Assembly: GCF_037969725.1 (NCBI RefSeq)
Contig: NZ_CP150203.1
Span: forward strand, 1,566,001-1,630,000
DNA from: Paenibacillus sp. FSL W8-0426
GTDB lineage: Bacteria > Bacillota > Bacilli > Paenibacillales > Paenibacillaceae
Direction of reading: 5' to 3'
Length of the DNA: 64,000 nt
The notes under the pieces were generated by a model, which saw only the letters and a program-made list of their open reading frames with translations, was not told the DNA's origin and ran no database searches. The position numbers were made by a program, and so were the translations under genes. Shown here in pieces: positions 36,320 through 45,410 of the stretch (its first letter is position 1; each line of letters starts with the position of its first letter).

Positions 36320-36793
36320 ATGAGTTATAAATCTATTCTTATAGACCAATTAAACGCCTGTTATAACGATAAAAGTTGGTTCATCCCGCTCCATGACATT
36401 TTAAAAGATTTAAATGCTGCACAAGCTGCATGGGAAAATGAAAGTAAACAATCCATTTGGTCGATCGTAAATCATCTTATTTTTTGGAATGAGAAGTGGC
36501 TTGAGAGGTATAACGTCGGACAATTTGAATTAGATAGTTCAATAAACAATGATGATACTTTTTACGTGAATCCACATACGATAAATGATTTTGAGTGGAA
36601 AAAGACCTTAGAGCGACTTGAAACAGTCTTTAATGGTTGGAATAAAGCCCTTGAGGAAAGTGATGATCTCAAACTTATCAAAGAGATTCCTTCCTATTTC
36701 AATGCTCCTTGGTGGGGCGTGGTATCCAATTTAAGTATTCATAATGCGTATCACATTGGTCAGATCATGATGCTCAAGAAACAGATGCATTGA
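36320..36793 (+). CDS. DinB-superfamily protein (cassette gene)
   Basis: A 157-residue four-helix protein. The DinB metal ligands are visible as a His in WSIVNHLIFWNEKWLERY near residue 52 and the final SIHNAYHIGQIMMLKK, where two His residues close the site. Such proteins are metal-dependent enzymes or thiol transferases of mostly unknown substrate. The start is 22 bases after an attC core, with GAGG as ribosome site. Confidence 0.8.
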   Translation: MSYKSILIDQLNACYNDKSWFIPLHDILKDLNAAQAAWENESKQSIWSIVNHLIFWNEKWLERYNVGQFELDSSINNDDTFYVNPHTINDFEWKKTLERLETVFNGWNKALEESDDLKLIKEIPSYFNAPWWGVVSNLSIHNAYHIGQIMMLKKQMH

Positions 36794-36842
36794 TTATTGA
36801 GAAAATCAAGAATAACTTACTGGAATGGGAGGAATAGATCGT

Positions 36843-37178
36843 ATGTATCAGAACGTTTACGAGTTAACTATGACATTCAAGAACCCTCAGTATAGATCCA
36901 AGCTTAGTGACTCAGTTGTTCAAAAGCAGATTCAGGCCGTAGTTACTCGATTGAATTCTTATTACAAGAATGCAACGAAGCGACAGGTTAGCCTTAAGAA
37001 ACACTTGGAGATTGCATTTGTAAACGGTGAAATAGCGATCACTCTTAAAACCGAAAATCCACTGCCTAATCCTGAACGAAAGGGACAGTGTATGCGGCAG
37101 TTCTCAAGGTTTTTGCTTGAGGATGGATTTGGTCAATTTCTTACTGCTTATGACCCAAAGAAATTATTATCATCATAA
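36843..37178 (+). CDS. Hypothetical small protein (cassette gene)
   Basis: A 111-residue basic protein (VYELTMTFKNPQYRSKLSD; VVTRLNSYYKNATKRQVSLK; RKGQCMRQFSRFLLEDGFG). I do not recognise the family. There is no signal or membrane segment. The ATG at 36843 follows GGGAGG; it lies 50 bases after the DinB gene with no clear attC-like site between, so the two may share one cassette. Confidence 0.5.
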   Translation: MYQNVYELTMTFKNPQYRSKLSDSVVQKQIQAVVTRLNSYYKNATKRQVSLKKHLEIAFVNGEIAITLKTENPLPNPERKGQCMRQFSRFLLEDGFGQFLTAYDPKKLLSS

Positions 37179-37218
37179 ATAATGGCTAGACGATATGCGT
37201 GGGAAGTGATGCAGCGAT

Positions 37219-37395
37219 ATGAAAGTGAATTTTAAAGAAACCAAACTTTCACGCACTGGAAATTGTAGGGGGTACGAGGGTAGAAAGTTCATTCATATAT
37301 GCGAAGTTTGCGGAAAATGAGAGATATGGACGCCTCGTGAAGGAATTGAAAAAGAATGGGGCTATGCTCCTTGTATGTATCATTTAAAGCAGTGA
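37219..37395 (+). pseudogene. Small zinc-ribbon-like protein, interrupted by a stop
   Basis: A 59-codon frame starts MKVNFKETKLSRTGNC and contains HICEVCGK, then an in-frame TGA, and resumes EIWTPREGIEKEWGYAPCMY. CxxC plus later Cys suggests a zinc ribbon. The single TGA makes it look like a recently broken gene. Confidence 0.45.
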
Positions 37396-37484
37396 GCCAG
37401 CGAGCATTTTGGTCAGTGAATAAGTATTGATCTATTACCACAAGTGGTTTTGGACCCTCTGAAAAAAAAGGAGAAAAGAACAGC

Positions 37485-38531
37485 ATGAAGAACCCTGAGT
37501 TCAGTCTATGGAAAAGTACATTATTGAATCATTTTAGAAATGATCTGGAGAAATTTGCAACAACAACTGAAAATAAAGAAGTGTATGCGGTGATATTGGA
37601 CTGCCAAGCTACATATGGAAGTGTTAATATGAAGTGGAATACCGTAGATTCGTTTAAAATATATGCGGAAAAACACTGCAGCTCATATCCTCCAGACAGA
37701 TTACTCGGCTCTAGGGGAGTAGAATATAATGTTGGGGATTTTTCATACGAAGATTCGAAACAACCAGAAGAAATAAATAAATTTGAACAATGGTATGAAA
37801 CAATACTTTCGGAATGTTTTGATCGAGAAGATGAAGAATCATGGAATGAATTAACTCAGAAGTTTATCCATACGTTAGTTGAAATAATCCATGAACTTGC
37901 CCCGACCTTTTCCAAACTAAATACGACTGGTGATTTTATAGCGTTTATTGTAGAACATGACTCTGATTACTACGAATACATAAAAAAGACGGTAACTATT
38001 GAAGACTATTATAAAGCGTTTCCCGAAGTTAAAGAATATGATCAATATCTAAGCCATATTTATTCTTTAACTAAAGAAGAACAAGTTACCCATTGGTGTA
38101 ATTTATTATACGAATTTGTAATTGAAGCCGACACAGATGGAACAAGGGCTTTTAAACAAATGAACCGCAATGAGTATGATGCTGAGGATGAAATAAAAAA
38201 ATTAGGATTGATCGCATCAAGCAAAGTAGTCACACTCTTTGAGGTGTTTTCCGGATATATTCCATCAGTCGATGGCGTAATTATTCAAAGCGAGAGTTAT
38301 ACTCGATGGATGTTTCTAAGTATTCTAATAGATATTAAACATGCTGACGAGGAGACCATCAATCGATTAAAGCAAATTCTTATACGAAAATATGAAATCG
38401 ATAATGAGGTACAAGAATGTATTAATATTGCAAGAACTCTTCATGCTCTTGATTCATTACGTTTTCCAGAAGAAGTGTATGATGAAAATAGACTTAGGTT
38501 ATTAAACTTTGAAGAATACAAGAACAAGTAA
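37485..38531 (+). CDS. DUF4303-like protein (cassette gene)
   Basis: A 348-residue acidic soluble protein. The N-terminal ~170 residues (EVYAVILDCQATYGSVNMKW; DSFKIYAEKH; INKFEQWYETILSECF) resemble DUF4303, found in immunity-type proteins of Bacillota. The C-terminal half (YKAFPEVKEYDQYLSHIYS onward) looks like a separate helical module. Function unknown. Strong AAAGGAG ribosome site. An attC-like site follows at 38550. Confidence 0.55.
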   Translation: MKNPEFSLWKSTLLNHFRNDLEKFATTTENKEVYAVILDCQATYGSVNMKWNTVDSFKIYAEKHCSSYPPDRLLGSRGVEYNVGDFSYEDSKQPEEINKFEQWYETILSECFDREDEESWNELTQKFIHTLVEIIHELAPTFSKLNTTGDFIAFIVEHDSDYYEYIKKTVTIEDYYKAFPEVKEYDQYLSHIYSLTKEEQVTHWCNLLYEFVIEADTDGTRAFKQMNRNEYDAEDEIKKLGLIASSKVVTLFEVFSGYIPSVDGVIIQSESYTRWMFLSILIDIKHADEETINRLKQILIRKYEIDNEVQECINIARTLHALDSLRFPEEVYDENRLRLLNFEEYKNK

Positions 38532-38549
38532 TATATCTAAGGGGTTTGT

Positions 38550-38625
38550 CACTTCCGATAACTTTATATCCATGCATCAACCCAAAATCGGTGAACGTCG
38601 TGAATACAGGAATGTTAAGCGAAAT
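38550..38625 (+). other. attC-like site, short form
   Basis: Left arm CCGATAACTTTATATCCATG; right arm CGTGAATACAGGAATGTTAA followed by GCG. The central hairpins seen in other copies are reduced, giving a site of about 75 bases. Confidence 0.6.
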
Positions 38626-38680
38626 ATCATTAAGATTATTAAGAATATAAGATTTCAATCAGAAAAGAAGGGGAAGATAC

Positions 38681-39313
38681 ATGGCTAAATTGATTTTGTT
38701 AAGTGACCTGAAAGAAAATGATAGATTGTTGAATAAATTAGAAGACATCTTTGGAGGGATAAAACCTTCTATTGCTTATATACCTTCGTGTTCTGATCCG
38801 GACAGAACATATTTCAAAGCGACAACGGAGTTTTATAACAAGATTGGAATTGAAGATATCGAATATAAGGATCTCGATGAAGAGTATGACGAGATAGTTA
38901 TTTCCACTATTTTTGAGCACAATGCGATTCATTTATCTGGAGGGAATACATTTTATTTTTTGCACTTGTTACGTAAACGGGGCTTTATAGATTCGTTGCG
39001 CACATATGTCAGCAATGGTGGAATTTTAATTGGGGTTAGTGCCGGAAGTTTATTAATGACGAAAACAATCGAATTAGCCGGCTATGGCGAAGATGGAGAC
39101 TTAAATGGAGTTGGGTTAAAAGATATGAAAGCATTAGGTTTAGTAGAATTTGAATTTTTACCTCACTGGGATGGCTCAGAAAAAACAGAACAATCAATAA
39201 GTCGTTATGCAAAGGCAAAAGATATAACAGTTTATTTATGTAGGGATGGAGATGCAGTAGTAGTAAATAACACAAAAATTGAATTCATTGGGGATATAAG
39301 AGTAATTAACTAG
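38681..39313 (+). CDS. Peptidase E-like protein (family S51, cassette gene)
   Basis: A 210-residue protein with the class-I glutamine-amidotransferase-like fold of alpha-aspartyl dipeptidases. The nucleophile elbow is GVSAGSLLM with Ser120; the oxyanion/His region FLPHWDGSEKT follows. Also AIHLSGGNTFYFLHLL, typical of S51. It would cleave Asp-X dipeptides in the cytoplasm. The ribosome site GAAGGGGAAG is good. It sits between two attC-like sites and so is a clean single-gene cassette. Confidence 0.85.
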   Translation: MAKLILLSDLKENDRLLNKLEDIFGGIKPSIAYIPSCSDPDRTYFKATTEFYNKIGIEDIEYKDLDEEYDEIVISTIFEHNAIHLSGGNTFYFLHLLRKRGFIDSLRTYVSNGGILIGVSAGSLLMTKTIELAGYGEDGDLNGVGLKDMKALGLVEFEFLPHWDGSEKTEQSISRYAKAKDITVYLCRDGDAVVVNNTKIEFIGDIRVIN

Positions 39314-39353
39314 AAGACTTCGTACAGCATATTCGACGGTGACAGATACTTCG

Positions 39354-39452
39354 CTTAACCTAATATTCACGCTGCGGCCATACGCCCTGGGTCGGGCATT
39401 CGCCGGACACTCCGCATACGCTGAGTCGTGAATACAGGAACGTTAGCCGAAA
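39354..39452 (+). other. attC-like site
   Basis: Left arm CTTAACCTAATATTCACGCT; hairpins GGGTCGGGCATTCGCC and GCATACGC; right arm CGTGAATACAGGAACGTTAG. All parts of the common site are present. Confidence 0.75.
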
Positions 39453-39479
39453 GAAGTTCTTAGTTTAGGAGGAGTCTAT

Positions 39480-40246
39480 ATGATATTAGAAAAAGTTATA
39501 AATAGAATTGTAATACAAAGTGAATATAAGGATTTGGTTGATAAGTATATAGATCAGATCCTTACCGAATTTAAAGGTAAGATTCATAGCATATATATGT
39601 GTGGCTCGATTCCAAAAGGAACTGCTAAACCTTTTAAGTCAGATGCAGACTTTACTATTGTCTGTGTAATCCCAAAGATATTGATTACGAAAGATTGACA
39701 AATATTAAAGACAGGCTTTTGAAAGAATATCCAATAGTCACTAAGATTGATACGATCATTTGCTCGATTGACGATGTATTAAGTAAACCGAATGAGTGGG
39801 GTTTTTGGGTTAAGATTATTTGTGTTTGCATGTATGGTGATGACATTGGTGAAAAAGTACCACCGATCATTATTTCTCCAGAGTTCATTCTAGACTTAAA
39901 TACAGAGACCACGGAAGAAGTAGGTCGTGTACGTCGTTCACTTTCTACTGCTAGTGATCACACGATGAAAACTAGATATATTAAAGGGTATTCGAAAAGA
40001 TTAATTCGTGCATTATACTCTTTGGTTTTAGTAGATACAGGTGTATGGCAAGATGACATTATTGAGATGAAGAATGCCATATTAAACTATTGTGAGATTG
40101 ACTCCGCTTTAGTTGATTATTTGTATGCTTGTTACTTGGATAGTAATGTACTTGTTGAAGAGTTTCTGGGAATTGCAGATGAAATATATAGCTATTTTGA
40201 GAACGCGTTAAATGCCATGGCTGCTTCCGGAACTTCCCTCGACTAA
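39480..40246 (+). pseudogene. Nucleotidyltransferase cassette gene, copy 1, frameshifted
   Basis: Nearly identical to the intact gene at 52331. One A is missing at about 39669 (GTGTAATCCC here, GTGCAAATCCC there), so the first frame ends 72 codons in, shortly after the catalytic CGSIPKGTAK and SDADF motif. The remaining sequence is open in another frame from 39695. The product would have no complete transferase fold. The C-terminal codons and stop lie inside the following attC-like site, exactly as in the intact copy. Confidence 0.85.
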
Positions 40247-40340
40247 CACCATATTGACGCTCCGGGTCACTCTGAGAAGCGAGTGACCACATCCAGCCCC
40301 CTAAGCCCGTCGGGACGTCACTGCATAGGTGTTCGGCAAG
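40242..40340 (+). other. attC-like site, variant arms (copy 1)
   Basis: Left arm CTAACACCATATTGACG pairs imperfectly with CGTCACTGCATAGGTGTTCG. Between them GTCACTC and GAGTGAC form a hairpin. The arms differ in sequence from the common type but keep the AAC/GTT ends. It overlaps the stop codon of the nucleotidyltransferase gene. Confidence 0.6.
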
Positions 40341-40372
40341 CCTCACAACTATAAGTATGCCCATTAATTAGC

Positions 40373-40510
40373 AATCCCGAATTTGTAGTCGAATATGCCA
40401 ATCTAAAGAAAGAGCTGGTTATTAAATATAGAGAAATTCGCCAGTCTTATACGAATGGGAGGACCGAATTTGTAAATTAAGTACTTAATGAATGTGGAAA
40501 GACTTTATAG
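40373..40510 (+). pseudogene. GrpB-family protein, C-terminal fragment
   Basis: The frame reads NPEFVVEYANLKKELVIKYR then EIRQSYTNGRTEFVN, the usual C-terminal end of GrpB (UPF0157) nucleotidyltransferase-like proteins. A stop interrupts VN-VLNECGK. The N-terminal three quarters are missing. The matching N-terminal piece follows the second copy of the same nucleotidyltransferase cassette at 53221. Confidence 0.65.
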
Positions 40511-40532
40511 GTAGTTCAAGGGGATGGATGCA

Positions 40533-40700
40533 TCATATAACAACATATTCACGCTGCGAGGCTGACTCCCCTTGGTCTGCCAAAGGTATTTCGAGGAAGT
40601 CGTAACAGGCAGACACTCCTACGAGGCTAAGTCTTCAACCCAGTTACTGATGGTCCTTTAAAGCCTCTCGGGTTCGTGAATACTACAACGTTATGCGCCA
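40533..40700 (+). other. attC-like site, long form (about 165 bp)
   Basis: Left arm ATAACAACATATTCACGCTG; right arm CGTGAATACTACAACGTTAT. Between them TTGGTCTGCC pairs with GGCAGACAC. The long insert GAGGCTAAGTC...TAAAGCCTC gives an extra stem. Confidence 0.75.
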
Positions 40701-40741
40701 TTACCGGTAAATATAAAAGAAAATATTTAAGGGGATAATTT

Positions 40742-41395
40742 ATGAAAGGAAAGATACTCTTATTATTTTTTATGACGATCGTGTTTTCATCTTGTCAAAA
40801 TAGTAGTCAATCGACTACCTTAAACAGCGAAACTAAATCAATAATGAATTCTAAACTGCCTCCTGATGCAGTGAGTACAGGTAATGGAACAGAATCGAAA
40901 GAAATAACTGAAGGTCAATCGGATCCTTCTAATAATGAAGTGTTATCCATGAGCATTGGGACCTACGATTTGAGTGGGGAATTTTATGATGAAATGCTTC
41001 GAAATCCTATAGATCATGATTATGAAGTGGAATTAAATGAATTTCAAAATTCCAAAGAGATTATTACAACATTGGAATGGGGGGCGTTGGAAAGCAAATA
41101 TACAGAGATCTGGGATAAAGAGTTGAATCAAATATATAAAAAGCTTCTTTCTAAGTTGGATAGAGAACCAAGAGAAGCATTAATTGAATCGCAGAAAGAA
41201 TGGTTAAAGTATCACTTAAGGGAAACAAAATTTGTAGAGAAGACATTTATTGATAATGGTTACCTTGGATCACAAGGATCAGTAAGCTTAGGCACGGTTA
41301 TACGGGAGAGAATTAGGGAAAGAACAATGCAATTATTTGAATATCGATATTTGCTAGATGGTGAAGTTGAGTTTGTATACCGAAGTAAAAAATAG
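40742..41395 (+). CDS. Lipoprotein with LprI/DUF1311-like domain (cassette gene)
   Basis: A 217-residue protein. The signal peptide ends FSSC with Cys18, followed by a Ser/Asn/Thr-rich spacer, so it is a membrane-anchored lipoprotein. Residues ~105-205 (ALESKYTEIWDKELNQIYKK; REALIESQKEWLKYHLRETK) match the LprI (DUF1311) domain, members of which are lysozyme-inhibitor-related. A protective surface role is possible but inferred. Its start lies 50 bases after an attC core, with AAGGGG. Confidence 0.72.
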   Translation: MKGKILLLFFMTIVFSSCQNSSQSTTLNSETKSIMNSKLPPDAVSTGNGTESKEITEGQSDPSNNEVLSMSIGTYDLSGEFYDEMLRNPIDHDYEVELNEFQNSKEIITTLEWGALESKYTEIWDKELNQIYKKLLSKLDREPREALIESQKEWLKYHLRETKFVEKTFIDNGYLGSQGSVSLGTVIRERIRERTMQLFEYRYLLDGEVEFVYRSKK

Positions 41396-41444
41396 ATTTG
41401 GAATCTTGATCAAAGGTTTTTAAGTGATGCTTCGAAGACAAACG

Positions 41445-41525
41445 GCGCATGACACCATATTCACGCTTCGGGCCATTCGGCCCTCGGTCCGGCCGATGAA
41501 TTTCGGGGAAGTAGAGGTAGCCAAA
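41445..41525 (+). other. attC-like site, left half
   Basis: GACACCATATTCACGCTTCG, then GGGCCATTCGGCCC hairpin and TCCGGCCGATGAATTTCGGG. The right arm with GTGAATAC and GTTAT is missing before the next gene. Confidence 0.5.
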
Positions 41526-41575
41526 TACATTAGATTTCGTATGGCTTGGATGAGTTCATATAATTTAATTAGAGC

Positions 41576-42280
41576 ATGGATGTGGAAATCGTGAGAACAT
41601 TATTGAAGACAATTTACTTGTTATTTGCTGTGGGTGTCGGCATCGGATGCTGTTACTCATACATATTTTTTATCTTTAATATTGGTAATGGAGGATTTAG
41701 CGCTGATAACAAGCCTGCCGCTTTTGGAGTTGCTGCTCTGGCGCTAATGGGAACCATAGTTTTTTTACTGCTTGGCAGGCTCATTTACCATTCTGACGCC
41801 TATATTGTCCCAAGTATTGCGATCATTTTTGGTGCTGCGTTTCTGACAATGCCAGCTGTTGAAGTCGGTAATAGTGTGATTGGTATTTATCAAACACACC
41901 GAGCAAAGCCGTATGTGGAAAGTTATATGAATGAACTAAAAACAAGTTTTGTTGAGAAAATAGCTCCATTGGAATTTGATGATCAAGAAAGCAAAACCGA
42001 AACTCTACGTTACTGGAGCAATAATGGGCATGATATTTGGATTAAATTAAGAAAGGATAATGAAACACTGACAACAGAGGATTTAAATAACGTAATCAAT
42101 GCCTTGCCTTCAGCTAAGTATGAAGTAAGAGTATTCATATATTATAAAAGTTTTGAAGAATATCCGAACGATCAGTATTCTATTGATTTTACGATTCGAA
42201 ATAACCCAAATGTTCAACCGTCTTGTAGATCAGATGACTTTGAGAGTAATCTATGTAATTTTATAGAGGCCAATAAATAA
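41576..42280 (+). CDS. Hypothetical membrane protein (cassette gene)
   Basis: A 234-residue protein with about three hydrophobic helices in the first 105 residues (TIYLLFAVGVGIGCCYSYIF; AALALMGTIVFLLLGRLIY; VPSIAIIFGAAFLTMPAVEV) and a charged C-terminal domain of about 125 residues. No family recognised. The ribosome site is poor, and the half attC-like site just upstream has lost its right arm, so a deletion may have removed the normal leader; the true N-terminus is uncertain. Confidence 0.5.
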   Translation: MDVEIVRTLLKTIYLLFAVGVGIGCCYSYIFFIFNIGNGGFSADNKPAAFGVAALALMGTIVFLLLGRLIYHSDAYIVPSIAIIFGAAFLTMPAVEVGNSVIGIYQTHRAKPYVESYMNELKTSFVEKIAPLEFDDQESKTETLRYWSNNGHDIWIKLRKDNETLTTEDLNNVINALPSAKYEVRVFIYYKSFEEYPNDQYSIDFTIRNNPNVQPSCRSDDFESNLCNFIEANK

Positions 42281-42339
42281 TATTGAAGAAATTACGTATT
42301 TACCCGATTCGAATTGATTGATAAAGGGATGGCAGGAAC

Positions 42340-42627
42340 AACATAATAAACTTTGGAACCTACTCTTCAAAAGGGCATGCGAAAACCGTACAAGATGAGG
42401 TTACCCGATTACTGGCAAAGTGTTATACGAAATTTTGGGTAATCGTAATTATCGGAGAAGAATTTGAAGGCTGGAAAACCGAGTATATAGGATATAGGAG
42501 AGCACTAACACCGAAATGGAGTGATGAGATCATTACTCCAAAATTAGTAGGCGAAATCATGGATTGGTGCCTCTTGAAAGATAAAGAGTTGACCATTGTT
42601 AATTGGAAAGGAGAAATCATCGAGTAG
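42340..42627 (+). pseudogene. Open coding-like remnant without a start codon
   Basis: A frame of about 93 codons reads NFGTYSSKGHAKTVQDEV and later GEEFEGWKTEYIGYRRALTP and WCLLKDKELTIVNWKGEIIE, ending TAG at 42625. There is no ATG, GTG or TTG with a ribosome site at its head. AAGTGTTATACGAAAT at about 42419 looks like an attC/attI core, so the first part may be one relic and the rest another. Family unknown. Confidence 0.35.
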
Positions 42628-42667
42628 AACTAGTTTCTATGTATATCTAGAAGCTAGAAATATCAGC

Positions 42668-42859
42668 TATATAAACCGCAAAAAACAAACAAACGTTAAC
42701 GGAGAGGCAGAACCAATCTGGAGAAGCAAAGCGTTCGCATTTATCACCGGATTTTCCCCTTAGAAAAGGGGAATCCCAAAAATCTGGGGATAACAGCGAT
42801 CGGAAGATGGTACTGCACTCGCAGTGCCCTAGTGAAAATGATTAGTGCGGTTTATATAA
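42668..42859 (+). repeat. Structured repeat, copy 3 (about 190 bp, internal deletion)
   Basis: Both ends are intact: TATATAAACCGCA on the left and TGCGGTTTATATA on the right form a perfect 13-base inverted repeat. Compared with copy 1 it lacks the AGCTTTCTGAAAGAAAGCT hairpin segment. CCCCTTAGAAAAGGGG and ACTGCACTCGCAGT are kept. Confidence 0.75.
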
Positions 42860-43071
42860 CAATATTTTTTCGTGACGGAGTGACAAGAGTTAACAGATCT
42901 ATCGGGGAAGTGGAGCACGTACAGAGAAAGCATGTATGAAATACATATAAACTCATATGAAAGCGTATACGAGATCGCAGTCATATCTGGACCGATTGGA
43001 GGATCATTAAGCCTGAAGAACATGAAATGGGTTAAATGTAGCGTTATTTTGAATAAAAAGGAGTGTAGCTC

Positions 43072-44871
43072 ATGCAAATCAGTCGAAGGTATCACACTGT
43101 AAACAAAGTCATCGCTAGTGTACTGTCATTCATATTTATCATTATGGCAATAGCGGTACCTGCCTACGCCGAAGAAGAACAGGTTGAGACTACACCATCC
43201 AGGATTCCTTTATCCGAGTTAGAGGAAACGATTGATGCTTATGTTGCCTCGTATGAGAAGTATACGGCTGCCGTTTCCGTTGTGGCGATCAAAGATGGTG
43301 AAACCATTGTGAATAAGGCGTATGGCTTTGCGGATATTGAGAATCAGCGAAAGGCAGACACGTCCACTGTTTTTGAATGGGCTTCGATCTCTAAACTGTT
43401 GGTCTATACAAGTGTGATGCAGCTTGTCGAACAAGGAAAGCTTGATTTGGAGACGGATATCAGAGAATATCTGCCAGAGGGATTTTTCCAAAAGCTCAAA
43501 TACGATGAACCGGTTACCCTAATGAACCTGATGCATCACAATGCGGGTTGGGAAGATCAAACAGCGACCGAAGTGTATTATTACGCCGAGAATGAAACGT
43601 ATGATTTAGGAGAGACGTTGCGTAAAAATGAGCCGAAACAGATCTACAAACCGAATAGCGTCGTTGGTTATTCAAACTATGGCGTTGGACTAGCCGGTTA
43701 CATCGTGGAATTGGTAAGTGGCCAACCTTTCTATGAATATGTTAATCAACATATTTTTGAACCGCTTCATATGAACGACACTACGATTCATCCAACAGGG
43801 CAAAATCGTCCAGACCTCGTGCAAAGAAGGAATGAGATTGAAGGGTATACGAAAGAGTTGAAACGGATCCCTGAGAACAGAGTATATGTAACCTTTTATC
43901 CTACTGGGGCAGCCATGGGGACAGCAGAAGATTTAGGGAAATTCCTTGCAGCGCTGATGCCTGTTGATGATAGCCATGTATTATTTGCAAAGAGGGATAC
44001 GTTAGATGAAATGTTGTCAACAAGTCTATATTATGACGGGACTTCGATTCCGCGATTTGCGCATGGGTTCGTTGAGATGGAATACGGGGTACCTACACTG
44101 TTGCACGAGGGGAATTTAAAAGGATTTTCAAGCAAAGTTGTCTTTGATCCCAAATCCAAATTTGGAATGGTGGTCATGACAAACATTGCGTTTGAGGAAA
44201 TTTATTATTATGGGCTTATTAGCAAAATTTTCGGTAACAGTACATACGTTAATTCGGTTACTTCTGAGAAAGGAGGATATTTCCAATCTGCACGACGACC
44301 CGCCTCTAGATTTACTGATTTATTTAGGCAGCTGGATATAACCAAATTTTCAAAAGCGGAGTTAAGTAGTCTTTATAATGTGGTCGAGCATAATGGCGTT
44401 GTTGAGAAAATTTCCTACACTCCTTACATGGATTACTTGCCTGTATCGAGTTTAACGGTAAACTTGATTACAATATCATTTATTCCTGTTGCGCTAGCTA
44501 TCATTTTCAGCTTGGGTGTTTTGATCGGCTACATCATCCGGATGCTTCTTTACAAATTTAAAAAACGAGGAAATCCTCCAACCCATTTTGATACATATTA
44601 TTTTGCCATTCATTTCGCAGGTGTGTTGCTGCTTCTGAATCTTTTTATCATCTTTACCAGACTTCCAAGTTATCCCGCTTATTCTTCGTTACGCATTCAT
44701 TTAGGGTTTAACCTACTATATGTAGTTCTGGCCGTGGCGTATCTTGGCTTGCTTATTTATAAACTGCGGAAGAGCAGTTACGGCAAAAAGCAAAAGGTGA
44801 TGTACATCATGTCTGGCATCTCGGCTTTTATATTGGCTGTTTTTATCGTCGGATGGAATTTGTATGTTTAG
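43072..44871 (+). CDS. Membrane-bound serine hydrolase, beta-lactamase class C fold
   Basis: A 599-residue protein. A signal peptide ends AYA near residue 33. The catalytic SxxK is SISK (Ser105-Lys108), and the second motif is GYSNYG, a complete YxN. The catalytic domain ends near residue 380; about four hydrophobic helices follow near 465-495, 515-540, 548-570 and 578-598, so the enzyme is tethered with its active site outside. This layout matches FmtA/Pbp-like esterases and peptidases of Bacillota rather than true beta-lactamases. Strong AAAGGAG ribosome site. Confidence 0.82.
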   Translation: MQISRRYHTVNKVIASVLSFIFIIMAIAVPAYAEEEQVETTPSRIPLSELEETIDAYVASYEKYTAAVSVVAIKDGETIVNKAYGFADIENQRKADTSTVFEWASISKLLVYTSVMQLVEQGKLDLETDIREYLPEGFFQKLKYDEPVTLMNLMHHNAGWEDQTATEVYYYAENETYDLGETLRKNEPKQIYKPNSVVGYSNYGVGLAGYIVELVSGQPFYEYVNQHIFEPLHMNDTTIHPTGQNRPDLVQRRNEIEGYTKELKRIPENRVYVTFYPTGAAMGTAEDLGKFLAALMPVDDSHVLFAKRDTLDEMLSTSLYYDGTSIPRFAHGFVEMEYGVPTLLHEGNLKGFSSKVVFDPKSKFGMVVMTNIAFEEIYYYGLISKIFGNSTYVNSVTSEKGGYFQSARRPASRFTDLFRQLDITKFSKAELSSLYNVVEHNGVVEKISYTPYMDYLPVSSLTVNLITISFIPVALAIIFSLGVLIGYIIRMLLYKFKKRGNPPTHFDTYYFAIHFAGVLLLLNLFIIFTRLPSYPAYSSLRIHLGFNLLYVVLAVAYLGLLIYKLRKSSYGKKQKVMYIMSGISAFILAVFIVGWNLYV

Positions 44872-44889
44872 AAAAGTAGGAATTGATAA

Positions 44890-44991
44890 ATGGATGACTT
44901 AAGCATATGGAGAGATGCCATGGTTAGACTTCGTAATGCCGATCTCAGGATGCAGGATGTCAAAGGTAAGTTATTCATAGATCAAGGATAA
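44890..44991 (+). CDS. Possible small protein, 33 residues
   Basis: ATG preceded by TAGGAATTGATAA; it reads MDDLSIWRDAMVRLRNADL and ends KLFIDQG. Spacing and ribosome site are acceptable, and it ends 12 bases before the next start. It may be a small gene or the head of a deleted one. No family recognised. Confidence 0.3.
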   Translation: MDDLSIWRDAMVRLRNADLRMQDVKGKLFIDQG

Positions 44992-45003
44992 GGTGGTCAA
45001 AGA

Positions 45004-45330
45004 ATGGAAGCTAAAATGTTGTTTGACGTTGGTTTAGTCTTTGAAACACCTGAATTCGGAACCGTCGTTATGGGTGCCAATGCAGAGTTAGATGGACTAC
45101 TTCCTTCAACAATCAAAGAGATAATTGGTGCACAGATAATCATTAAAAAAACGGATGGGGAAGAACAAATATTTGAAGTTGATTCTACTCAAATTAATCA
45201 TTCTATAGCCGACAAGAAGAATATCGGTATATGTTTGGGGAAAGAGATATCCCCTGACGAAATATCTGCTGGTTTAATCGTCTACTGTTATTCATCAGGA
45301 CAAATTGATCAGTGGTGCAGGCTTGAGTAG
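45004..45330 (+). CDS. Hypothetical small protein
   Basis: A 108-residue soluble, acidic protein (FDVGLVFETPEFGTVVMGAN; GAQIIIKKTDGEEQIFEVDS; IGICLGKEISPDEISAG). It looks like a compact beta-rich fold; no family recognised. Ribosome site AAGGTGG. It ends just before integrase module B. Confidence 0.5.
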   Translation: MEAKMLFDVGLVFETPEFGTVVMGANAELDGLLPSTIKEIIGAQIIIKKTDGEEQIFEVDSTQINHSIADKKNIGICLGKEISPDEISAGLIVYCYSSGQIDQWCRLE

Positions 45331-45410
45331 ATGCTATGGAGTAGAGGTTTGTCATTGAACTTGCTATGCTTATCCTCTACTTTTACAACATCATAAATGT
45401 TCCGAAAGCA

